Shown here in pieces: positions 11,890-20,937 of a DNA stretch of 64,000 nt. Location of the stretch: contig JAJEKV010000002.1 in assembly GCA_021234155.1 (NCBI GenBank), positions 26,342,617-26,406,616 on the forward strand, given 5' to 3'. The DNA is from Isoetes taiwanensis (lineage: Eukaryota > Streptophyta > Lycopodiopsida > Isoetales > Isoetaceae). A program made the translations under genes and the position numbers. The notes beneath the pieces are model-generated. The model ran no database searches and was not told where the DNA came from. It saw nothing but the letters and a program-made list of their open reading frames with translations. Numbering within the stretch: position 1 is the first letter of the stretch; the number at the start of each line of letters is the position of its first letter.

Positions 11890-12216
11890 GAAGGCAGGAT
11901 TACGAATGACATAGTCAAATTCGATAAGTTGGAGGTGGAGAATATATTGCTGAAGGCAAAGCTGGCGTCTATTATAGCGATGCTTTGGAGTTTACATGTT
12001 GAATATGAACCTAGGTACATGGACCATATTGAAGACGGAAATGCTCAAGCTCAGAAACAATTTTCGAGTTCTACGGTGGCACAGAAGACTGCTGAGGCTT
12101 TGCAGTCGAAAGATGACGACATGGAACACTTAAATAAGTTACAAAATAGAAAGTAGTTACAATGTCATTGTTATCAGAAAAGAACAAGGGAATTTGAACA
12201 GAAACTGACTGATTGA
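11890..12216 (+). pseudogene. ATG11-like coiled-coil exon fragment
   Basis: The frame reads FDKLEVENILLKAKLASII, then TAEALQSKDDDMEHLNKLQ and then, past a stop at 12154, LQCHCYQKRTREFEQKLTD. From memory of plant ATG11 (the autophagy scaffold that bridges the ATG1 kinase complex and receptors), its C-terminal coiled-coil region has the same ordered blocks: a leucine-rich LKAELAS segment, a TAEALxxKD segment and an MQCxSYEKRIxELEQRLSD segment. Only this short piece is present, inside a Helitron-rich region, so it is most simply a captured gene fragment. The following ORF (12226-12576) is acidic and charged and may be more of the same gene, but I do not recognise it. Confidence 0.5.
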
Positions 12217-13254
12217 CATTCAGGAATGAATAAGTTCTCTGGAAACAATAGTGAGAAAGATCATGGTGCAATAAATGCAGAGTATGATGACAAGGTGATT
12301 CAAGATTCAGAAGCATTTGATTGTAGTAACAAAGTGAAAGGGGAGAAATTGCTGGTAATAAAAGAAGTGTTATTAGAGGAATGTCTAACTTCAGAAGATA
12401 GAGCGAAGATAGCATTGTCTAAGGCTATTCAATTAGATGGAGAATTTAGAAGCAATGCAGAACTTCTAAGGGAATGCCGGGTTAGTAGATTTGAAGCTCT
12501 CACACATGCGACGTTCTCAATGTTTCATGCACGTCTTACCTTTATTTTTGTATGTGCGAAGGCGCAATTTCTTTAAATACAAATTCCATCTGAATTACTT
12601 GTGAAGAGTTTGTTTTTATTTTGCTTTTTCGTGGCCATTGCAATACTGTGGTTTGGTGGTAAGAGCTGTTAAATATGTTGCATACAATTTCAAGCGTATT
12701 CTGTGGGAAACTGTGGGAAACTCTAAACTGCGGGAAACTCTAAAAAAGATGCTAGTTATGATGGTGTATTCCCTTAGATTGAACTCACACTGAGTATATG
12801 CTGGAATAAAGATATTATATGGATACAAGTTCTAGCCAGGGATTTGATCTAATATAGGATAGAAAAATATAGTGATCTCGTGCCTCTATGTGATTTCACA
12901 GCTTCAAATCTCTACATATTCTTTACATTTCATTAACTATTTGGCATATATTCTCAGTTTTTATAATGGATATCTGGTTATTGTATCATAGTGAGCAATG
13001 GGTCTATTGGGTATTCTATATGCATACAGAACTATTGGGATGCCAGCACAAAGGGGGGTTTGAATGATATTTAGTTCTTTAACAAATCATTTAAACATTT
13101 TAAACATTTAAACACATTATGATAGTTGCCTTTTTGTATGGAATGATTTGACGATATGGGATCTTAGTTTTTTGTTTTATGAATGTTTTCTACCTTATGT
13201 TTGCAGGGCATAAAGTTCGAATAGAGTTGCAAGGCAAAGTCGGGTGATCATAGC
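12217..13254. other. AT-rich stretch with an unassigned ORF
   Basis: An open frame of 116 codons at 12226-12576 is rich in Glu, Lys and Ser (EECLTSEDRAKIALSKAIQL). It could be a further exon of the captured ATG11-like fragment or an unrelated one. The rest has no recognisable content. Confidence 0.35.
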
Positions 13255-13450
13255 TGTGAATGAAGTTATTTCCACCAAGACCGCTTGTGTGAATTACTTG
13301 GTCGTCTTCAGCTATAGAATCTTGAGAATAATATCTCGTTTCAAGACGTCGCATACGATCAAGAATGCTTTCTTCTTATGCAAGGTTGGTCTACAAAGAA
13401 ATAGAAGCAGCTATTGTTGCACTTCTCCCTGCAGCTGGTACTATGAATGT
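13255..13450 (-). pseudogene. Helitron helicase fragment, inverted
   Basis: The reverse complement of this stretch matches 8660-8835 of the main Helitron copy, around CRPTLCERRAFLSPL and DRMPCPKRDIILDSI. Shared landmarks are GCTTGTGTGAATTAC, GAATAATATCTCG and GCATACGATCAAGAATG. It is a short, diverged piece of a second Helitron in the opposite orientation. Confidence 0.75.
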
Positions 13451-15453
13451 AAACAAATAGACATGTTCGTCCAATTCTTATGTATTTATCCAGTCCATTC
13501 TCTAAGAAATGTTCGAGTTTCCCATACTAACAAGTCTATGAAACTAGTTAGAAACAGTATTACCTGGCCTTTAGCTTTGTTGTGATGATTTGAAATAATG
13601 CCGAATGTGCACAATAAGGAGGTGATATATTTGACAAAATTTCTTCAGTGCACACAACATTTTAGATCTATAACTAACTGATCTTACTCTAAATTTAAAA
13701 AGGATTTTGGTTCTCCATGCTTGAATAGACTTGGCGCTCAACTGCTCCTGTTCCTTGGTTCGATTTGGGGAAAATTGGGATAGGGATCTAATTTGCTGCT
13801 TCAAATTAGCACCCTCATTCTGGGCAATCGAGTTTGGCTAGGTGTCTCCTAACTAATGAATTAATTAGCTTAATTAACTTACTTAGGTAATTAACCTTTA
13901 ATTAAACCCTTATTAATTTAGCATAGCTAAATTAATCGTTTATGGTTAATTCCGTAGGTTAGATACCCCCATGATGACATATCCTCAGCCCGTGACGTGT
14001 CTGTATATTTATACATACACCGTATAAATATGTGGAACATCACAACATCTTTAGCTTCTTATTAAAAAAAAAATTCTTTTTCAGAGTAAGAGCTGGTTTT
14101 ATCATTAATTATAAAGATTCAAGTACAAAGCATCACACATGGTTGAGAAGACTGTGTCATGATGAGAAAATTATAGTGAGAGATCGCTATAGGAAATACA
14201 TAGCATAGCATGACTATCTTCAAAATGCCATAGTATAAGCTTATGGATCATGGAAAAAGATGGAATTGAAGTAGGTATTGAAGGGCTCAGCAGTCCCAAA
14301 GATATAGCCATTAGCGAGCCGCCGTCGGGGTAGAGTAGACGGAAATAATCATCATCTCCCAACGTAATAATAAGTGATCCATATAGATCCGCAATGGCTC
14401 TATGATTGTAGTACATCGATCCGTATCTAGAGAGCTGTCTTTTCGTTTAGGTCAAGTGATAGTTCCACAAGAACCACCATAGCGGTGAACACGGATAACC
14501 TCTCTCTGAAGATTGCTTGCCCATAACTCTTCACTATCCTTCTTTTTGTGCTAGCTTATCAACACGCATCGAATCTTTGTTCCTCTCGAGATGCCATTAT
14601 TGTTCGAAACACACCATCAATTATTGGATCCCGAAAGGGAGAATGTTTGACAAGCTTCGTTTGCCCTCTCCCCTTAAAAAGTCAAGGTATCCTAGGATCA
14701 TCGGACAAATAAAGTATTAGAATCCAAGTAGGTCCGTGTTAGAAGGAAACATATCAAAACATCTTTAAGGAATGAACAATAGGTAAGTTTACTAAAATAC
14801 CATTGTAGATGTTCATTTTTGGTGTTTGAGAAGCGGCACTCTACGCTTCGATATCTCGACCAATGTTGCATCGAGCCGATTTCAAAGATGAGGATGAGAA
14901 ACCCCATAAGGAACCCGCATTTGTGTAGCGGGATCAATATTATGGTAGTGTCCACGATGATCCCGGATCAGCGAAAGGTTGTCCCACATGGCAACTTTAT
15001 GGCGGCGATAGGGTCCATTGGGCGTTTTCATGAAGGAAGGAGGTGAATCGAGGACAAAGTGATGCGAGCTTGGGAGATTTGCAAAAGTGCGAAGAAATGC
15101 CAAATTCTTAGGGTTTAAATGGTGATATCATTCACCACATAATTCACCACATGCACCACATGTCACGACATGATTCACCACATGTACGACATGTCACCAT
15201 ATGATTCACCACATTAGTACACCTTGCAACAAACATATCAGGCGTCACATGGGATAATTAATACTTTAAAATTTACGAATTCATCTTGCATAGATTAAAA
15301 ATTCTGGTCTCTTTTGTGTATTGCCTTCATTTTAGAGAATAGACGTTTGAATCCATATCCCAAGTTGGCTTCTTCTATGGAGATATTTGATGTCCCACTT
15401 CGACCAAATAAACACATATGTTGTTTAAATCGTTGCTTTCTCATACATTTAAA

Positions 15454-15489
<36 letters not shown>

Positions 15490-15600
15490 ATTTCTCTTCC
15501 TTTTTTCCCCTGCGTAAATGAAACTTTGAGTTTAAACTTACGCTTAAAAAAAAGACGCCCTAGAGGCCCGGTTTAAACTTTACGAAAAAAAAAAAAAAAA
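13451..15600. other. AT-rich intergenic stretch with possible minus-strand gene relic
   Basis: No family could be assigned. On the minus strand, 15103-14882 is open (FMKTPNGPYRRHKVAMWDNL) and follows an AAACCCTAA motif at 15108-15116, as plant 5' UTRs often do. Further minus-strand frames exist near 14416-14171. A homopolymer A run is at 15457-15488. No splice-supported gene model could be built. Confidence 0.35.
15125..15222. repeat. Degenerate minisatellite (ATTCACCACATG-type unit)
   Basis: Units of about 11-22 bases built on (A)TTCACCACATG and ACGACATGTCAC repeat six or more times with substitutions. No coding potential. Confidence 0.7.
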
Positions 15601-15996
15601 ACAAATTTCTTTATTCTTTTCATTTTTTTTTTTCCCTTGACAGATAATTGAGAGATAATCTCATACATACATGTAGTTGACATAATTTATCAAATGTTCT
15701 AGTTCATCAACGGCAGATCAATCTCACCTATTAGAACAATGTAATGTGTTGGTGTAGTTGTTCCCTCATGTGTGCATGTATACTTATATTACTCATATCC
15801 GCGATTAATGGTTAAATGTCGCCCATTTGGCGAAATGGCCGCTACCCATTTACCTTTAAATGGCGCACTTAAATCGCTGACATTTACACGTAAACGCCCA
15901 TTTTCCTTTGCCTAGTAGGCCGACGATGGTGGCCGATTTTGCTTCAAATGGCGCAGCTGCTCCACAATACAATAAGATTTATTCAAATTGAACCAA
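15600..15996. repeat. Dispersed repeat R, copy 1
   Basis: About 390 bases running from ACAAATTTCTTTATTCTTTTC to CAATAAGATTTATTCAAATTGAA. The same sequence recurs at 30340-30734 and partly at 16300-16589. It contains several forms of ATTTACCTTTAAATGGCGCA. No coding capacity or terminal structure was identified. The copies differ strongly at CAG/CTG positions. Confidence 0.75.
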
Positions 15997-16299
15997 AAAA
16001 AATGGGGGAGAAGTACATATAGTCATAAAGGGATAGGAAGCTGAATACAACAAGCTGTGGAGGCAACTGTTTTGTTCCGATACTTACTTCCGCCCTGGAA
16101 ACCTTTGGAAGATGACGACCAAATGTTTCGAAAGTAAGTCTTCAATTCAATGAAGATGGGAGCCAATTTTTTTGAAATTTTGCGCATAAAGCGAAAACCT
16201 TGATTTAAACTACGTTGAAACTTTTTTAATGTTTAAATCCGAAGGTTTAAACATTACGAAAAAAAAAAAAGAAGATTTTTTTTTTTCTTTTTCCTCTTT

Positions 16300-16589
16300 T
16301 TAAATTAGAACAATGTAATGTGTTGGTCTAGTTGTTCCCTACAGGTGCATGTATACTCATATTACTCATATCTGCTAGTGTTGCTCGTGCTGCTCCATTT
16401 GCGAAATGGCGTTGTCGCGCCATTTACCTTTAAATGGCGCAGCTTCACCACGGCATTTACCTGTAAACAGGCCATTTTCCTTTGCCTGGTAATTGACGCA
16501 GCTGGCCGATTTTGCTTCAAATGGCACAATTTGCTCCACAATACAATTAGACTTGTTTGGCGTTTCACCATTTTGTTCCGCTCCACGAA
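16300..16589. repeat. Dispersed repeat R, copy 2 (interrupted)
   Basis: From AACAATGTAATGTGTTGGTCTAG it follows copies 1 and 3, and it stops at the chromovirus insertion point (16590). It carries the 5' target duplication ACGAA at 16585-16589. Confidence 0.7.
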
Positions 16590-18267
16590 TGTGACGTTTC
16601 GGCCTGATATAAAGATGATACGGGGCGGATATATACCGTCGCGCCAAGTCCGCAGCGTACCGCCCCACGGTGGCGTGTAATGCGCTGGCGTGTAACCCGG
16701 TGGTAGCCCTAGGGGCAACTTGCGAAAATATGTGCAACTATTAATGTGCACATTTTCCAATGTACACATTAATGTGGGCACACATTTCCAAGTGGACACT
16801 TCATGCCAAGTGGGCCACACCCATAGGTGCAATTAATGTGCACATTTTCCAATGTACACATTAATGTGGGCACACATTTCCATGTGTGCACATTTGGCCA
16901 CCTAGCCCTTAAAGGCAAGTGGGCCCATTTCCAATTATCCCACATGCCAAAAGGGATAATTGGAAACCCTAGCCAACTCCCTTGTCTATATAGGGTAGGA
17001 AACCCTAACTAGCCCAATTTTTGATTTTAGGGCTTGAACTTTGTTTTGGTGCCTCAATCAAAAACCGCATCCCGAACTTCGACTAGGAGAGTTGCATCCT
17101 TAGTTTCTCTAGATTCGGCGTTTCAAACAGGATGGTCGAGAGCTCTCAGTCGAGGAGCCCCTCAAGGATCAGGTATTTGGCCAATTAGATAGTCTAAACC
17201 CTATTTTAGTCATTGAATCAAGGGGTTTAGCCTATTAGATTGACCATAGCAACCTCTAGATCTCTAGGCAACAGATTCTAACTAAAGAACCTAACTCTAT
17301 GTTGTAGGTTAGATCTTGTTCTTTAGTTCTTCCGTGATGTATATGGATGATGTATCTCTATGAACTCCTTGTATTGGGAAGGGGGTAGAGACCTAAAGCT
17401 TTGTAGTTGATGCTCCTAGAGTAGCCTCTCTAGCACTTTGTAGTTTCGGCTTTGTCTTGCAAAGAGCCACACCCGGATGTGGGTGAAGGGGCGACCGGCC
17501 GAAGGAGGTTCATGTCCTGACTCATGAGCGGTTCCTCCGTGTGTAAGGCCTCACCGGGAACCATTGTGGCTAGGTCCAATGGCTTGCCACCTGCGTGCGG
17601 GCAAGGCATGGGCTCGACACCGGGGGTGGTGTTCACCTTCCGGTGGGTTCGGTCCGAATCGAGGCGTGGGCCCTCTAGCCACCTTGAGTCGGCATGTAGA
17701 TCTCGGAGGAGTGATCCCTACACGCCCCATCGGGCTGGGAAGATGAGCCCAGGAGTAGCCCTCTTGGCTATGCATCCGGGCGGGCTACGGTCAGTCCCGT
17801 CCGACACTTTTCGACCACTCGCAAAAGTGTGCGAGGGGGCGGATGGAGTGGACAACCCTAAGCCATGTTCATCGCCCGCCCAAATCCATTGCCATGAATT
17901 ACGCCTCGCAATGAACTCACGGAGACCCAAGCCGTCCCGGTCATCCCTTGAGTCCGAGCCTTGGGTAGGATTTCCTATGTGCGCTTTGATCTTTGTCTAT
18001 GCAGATATGTGGAGGACCATCCTTCGTGATGGTCATATGATGTTGATGTATGTGCTACTACGACATGTATGTTTACGCTTCCGCAGCTAGGGTAGGCCCC
18101 GAGGGGAGACAGGGGTGCAATGACCCTTCCACTCTTCCCACTTTGGAACCCGTCACGCGGTTGCGGTGTCATGTGGGAGCCCCTGTATTAGCATGGAGCT
18201 GGTATGGGGATGAACTCCTTGTTTGTATCACGGTGAGTGCAATCGTATACGAGTAGGGGACGTCACA
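16590..18267 (+). repeat. 5' LTR of the chromovirus
   Basis: It starts TGTGACGTTTC and ends GGACGTCACA, 1678 bases. It contains a 92-base internal repeat (16741 and 16833 starts) of nested ATGTGCACAT/ATGTACACAT/ACATTAATGTG palindromes, a TATA box (CTATATAG, about 16987-16993) and a telobox (17000-17008). U3 is therefore about 16590-17015. It matches the 3' LTR across its whole length. Confidence 0.92.
16986..17008 (+). promoter_or_regulatory. LTR core promoter (TATA plus telobox)
   Basis: GTCTATATAGGG is followed 7 bases later by AAACCCTAA. The same pair is present in the 3' LTR near 28720-28742. Transcription would start about 25-30 bases downstream of the TATA box. Confidence 0.6.
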
Positions 18268-18281
18268 AAGGGTATCGAGCT
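18268..18281 (+). promoter_or_regulatory. Primer-binding site (initiator tRNA-Met type)
   Basis: Directly after the 5' LTR the sequence is AAGGGTATCGAGC. The plant initiator tRNA-Met complement used by most gypsy elements is TGGTATCAGAGC. The single difference in the core is CAG read as CG, the same lesion seen across the window. Confidence 0.7.
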
Positions 18282-18526
18282 ATGATCTTGGCGGGGACCG
18301 GGATCGAAAGCAGCGGCCAAAACCCTATAGGGACTAACTCATCTAGACATTCGGTCTTGGAGATAAAAGCCCGTGCACAAACCTCGAGTAAGCGGGAAAA
18401 TTTTTCTCCTCGGTAGAGATAGTAATTATCTAAGATTAAGATAATTAGAGAGCATAGGTCGAGATAGAATAAACAATCGAAATAGCACGTAAGAGACCCT
18501 ACTAAAATTCAAGCACTTTGGCCAAT

Positions 18527-18590
18527 GACTCCAAGAGTCGCCAGAACATGTTAGGTTCAGACCTAATGGCCCTTTTCAGCACTCTTAGAG
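18527..18590. repeat. Palindromic module 1
   Basis: Outer arms are GACTCCAAGAGT and ACTCTTAGAG, and the inner arms are TTAGGT and ACCTAA. It is the most diverged of four modules (the others start at 18724, 18948 and 20577). A TATA-like ATATAAACCCTAGA follows at about 18602. Confidence 0.7.
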
Positions 18591-18723
18591 CCGGTCACCC
18601 CATATAAACCCTAGAACTTGACCTTAGGAACTCCAAATGGTAAGATAAAAGATGAAATCCCGATCAAAAAAGCTCGAAATAGCTAGAATTGTATGTTAAA
18701 ACATCGAAAAACATTAAGTACAA

Positions 18724-18820
18724 GTCACTTTTGGAGCAATGACTCCAAGAGTGCGCCGAGCATAGTTAGGTCCCAACCTAACACCCCTCCCGCACTCTTA
18801 GAGTCATCCCAAAAAGTGAC
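18724..18820. repeat. Palindromic module 2 (longest stem)
   Basis: An outer stem GTCACTTTT...ATGACTC pairs with GAGTCAT...AAAAAGTGAC. A middle stem CTCCAAGAGTGCG pairs with CGCACTCTTAGAG, and the inner GTTAGGTCCCAACCTAAC is at 18765-18782. The inner part is an inverted pair of ACCTAAC boxes, the AC-III type site known for plant R2R3-MYB factors. Confidence 0.8.
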
Positions 18821-18947
18821 CCTTAAAATTGATTGTAAATTAATAAAAGGGTCAAAGTAATGATAGGATCCCCGCTTAAAATGCTTAAATTAGGGAGTAA
18901 CAAAGCCGTAAATTGTGTAAATTGGGTGTGTTGGAGCGAGAGCGGTC

Positions 18948-19014
18948 GACTCCAAGAGTGCGCTGAGCATAGTTAGGTCCCAACCTAACACCCCTCCCCT
19001 CAAGACTCTTAGAG
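18948..19014. repeat. Palindromic module 3 (upstream of the H3-like gene)
   Basis: GACTCCAAGAGTGCG, the inner GTTAGGTCCCAACCTAAC at 18972-18989 and the closing ACTCTTAGAG. The H3-like ORF's TATA box lies about 115 bases downstream and its ATG about 230 bases downstream. Confidence 0.8.
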
Positions 19015-19107
19015 CCATTCGAAGAAGCAGCAGCACCAAACAAGACCCCAATTTAGCCTAAGACGAGGAGACTTTTGCAGCAAAACCATCGGAAGATTAA
19101 ATCGACC

Positions 19108-19135
19108 AAACCCTAAAAAATCCAACCCTATAAAT
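19108..19135 (+). promoter_or_regulatory. Putative promoter of the H3-like gene (telobox and TATA)
   Basis: AAACCCTAAA (19108-19117) is followed by TATAAAT (19129-19135). The ATG is at 19243, giving a 5' UTR of about 80 bases. The second extra ORF has the same arrangement. Confidence 0.55.
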
Positions 19136-19242
19136 TACACGGGACATAGGCTCATTTTTTAGGTTTCTCTGCTTCCACGACCTCCTTCTCATTAGCCGAT
19201 CTTTTTTGGCTCCCCAAATCGCCGGGAAAACGACGTCGACAA

Positions 19243-20434
19243 ATGGCTAGGACCAAACAAACCGCCTTGAAGCCAAAGAAGGAAGATAGGCCCAAATACC
19301 AAGTGCTCGTAATGAACAAGCTCAAAGATGTCGACGACAAACTAAAGGCTGACATGGAGAGGCGGCCTAGGTATTACAGAATTTGGAGAAGAGGCGAGGA
19401 AAGAAGAAAAGGCAAAAGAGGAAAGAAGAAAAGGCCAAGAAGAAAGAGGAAAAGGCAAGAAGAAGAGAAGAAAGAGCCAAGAGGAAGGAGGAGAAAGCGA
19501 GAATGTATGATAAGGAGGTTGCAGAACCGTAAGACGACCAATGGCGGAACAAAGAACCAAGAACAGAGAGGACCCCACCCAAAGGAAAAAGGGTAATGAC
19601 TCAAGAACCCCTAAAAAGAAGAGAAGAACCTGGGCCGGGCGATCTATAAAACGAGCCAACCGGAAGGTGAACAATCCCCAACCTCGCCTGGAGGAGACTG
19701 GCGATATAGCGGCATCCTTGGAGGCAACCCTTCTGAAGGGAGAATCCTCACAAAGAACCCTAACCCCTCAACCCAAACAGAGGGAAATCATGAGGAAGAG
19801 CCAATCCCAACTCCAAACACGCTTGAGACACTGATTAATCCTACCCCTCGTTGCTGTTCCCCACCATTCCTAGATGGCAAGAAGCAAAGAAGCTAGATGC
19901 GTAGAAGGCAAAAAGAAGAAAGCAACTAAAACCTACGAGACTGCATTACACCTTAGGACCCGAGAGGAGGTACAAGAAAGAATTAGCAGATTACAAAGCA
20001 TACAAGAAGATGCACGAAGACTACGCAGCCCTTACCACGGGGCTAAAAACAGGGTCAAACCGTCAAGGAGGGAGGCCAACTTCGAAGCATTCCAGCTCAA
20101 ACCCCCGCCAGAGCTACCGAACCCCCAAGAAGCCTATGAGGAGATCCCAAGACTCCCCTTTTGCCGAGCCTTGCGGAAATCAAACACTTCCAAAGGAGCT
20201 ACAGATTCCTCATCCCGAGAGCAACATTCCGGTAGGTTTGTCCGAGAAATCTTGTGGGAGTTCGACCCCAACAAGCGAGTAACCAACGACATGTTACTCG
20301 CTTTACAAGAAGCAGCAGAGATGGAGGTTGTGCAGCACTTCGAAGACTCATTAGCATGCACTCTCCATGGAAAAAGAGTCACCCTTCAGCCAAAGGATAT
20401 GAGACTGGCTAAGTACATCAAGCGGAGGGACTAA
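19243..20434 (+). CDS. Retrotransposon-encoded histone H3-like protein (H3 tail, long linker, H3 fold)
   Basis: The ATG at 19243 encodes MARTKQTALKPKK. Residues 1-7 after Met equal the histone H3 tail, with K4 and K9 positions kept and R8 and S10 replaced by L and P. A Lys/Arg/Glu-rich linker follows (densest 19370-19530), and there is one frame change near 19541-19596 and a stop at 19832-19834. The last 66 residues (20234-20431) align without gaps to H3 69-134, at about 30 identities by hand count. They include FVREI, ALQEAAE, FED, KRVT and PKD. The H3-H3' interface residues C110, H113, R116, D123 and L126 and the DNA-contact arginines R69, R72 and R83 are kept; K79 is lost. An alpha-N-like signal (ALRxI) at 20150-20233 is split between frames. 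Loop 1 has canonical H3 length, unlike CENH3. It is inside the element, with its own TATA and telobox. The fold assignment is strong; function is inference. Confidence 0.85.
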
Positions 20435-20576
20435 TAGAAGGGAAATTATTTTTTTTGTAACTAACAGGATTATATCTGATGTATAAAATTTTGAATAATA
20501 AAATATATAGTTGTTTAAGAATGTACATTCATTAGGCACAGTATTAGTTTTGGAACAATTGGAGTAATTTCACCAG

Positions 20577-20637
20577 TGACTCCAAGAGTGCGCCAGAGCA
20601 TAGTTAGGTCCCAACCTAACACCCTCCTTCTTAGAGC
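20577..20637. repeat. Palindromic module 4 (upstream of the second extra ORF)
   Basis: GACTCCAAGAGTGCGCCAGAGCATA, the inner GTTAGGTCCCAACCTAAC (20603-20620) and a shortened closing arm TCTTAGAGC. It sits between the H3-like stop and the TATA box at 20816. Confidence 0.8.
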
Positions 20638-20785
20638 ATCAACTTCCCAAGTTCATAACTTGAGCTAGACATACCCAAATCGACCAAAATTTGTTGCATT
20701 AGAACCCTAAGACTATAGGCAAGCCACTTCGAGCCTCAAATTAACCAAGCAACATTAGCCTTATCCCAAATGTCAGGAGTTTTAG

Positions 20786-20825
20786 AAACCCTAAAAATTT
20801 TAGGGCATAAATTCCCTATATATAT
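20786..20825 (+). promoter_or_regulatory. Putative promoter of the second extra ORF (telobox and TATA)
   Basis: AAACCCTAA (20786-20794) then CTATATATAT (20816-20825). The ATG at 20938 is in a strong GCCATGG context, giving a 5' UTR of about 85 bases. Confidence 0.5.
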
Positions 20826-20937
20826 CCCCGCATAACCCCTAAACCTCAACCACAGAACTGCTCCTGCAATTGAGGCAATCTTCCAGCTTACTCAAGGCTC
20901 CCCGCCCGTTTGACATCGGGCGCGACGCTTCTTCGCC

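Noticed and set aside
15457-15488. Poly-A run as a retroposon tail
   Set aside because: No upstream retroelement body or target duplication could be defined. Homopolymer runs are common in this window.
17430-18256. Several ORFs within the LTR (for example 188 codons at 17524)
   Set aside because: They lie entirely in LTR sequence and are not conserved in frame in the 3' LTR.
19342-19674. Leu/Phe-rich minus-strand ORFs opposite the H3-like gene
   Set aside because: They are the complement of the Lys/Arg/Glu-rich linker (AAG/GAG codons read as CTT/CTC), so their hydrophobic look is an artefact of base composition.
20237-20431. Reading the H3-like fold as a centromeric CENH3
   Set aside because: Loop 1 has canonical H3 length, and the alpha-3 start (PKD) and the ARTKQTA tail are H3-type. 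CENH3 tails are divergent and loop 1 is longer.
19243-20434. Treating the H3-like ORF as an ordinary host histone gene that the element merely surrounds
   Set aside because: It lies between LTR and gag, shares palindromic modules with a second extra ORF of the element, and has a roughly 300-residue linker that no host H3 has. Sister copies would settle it.
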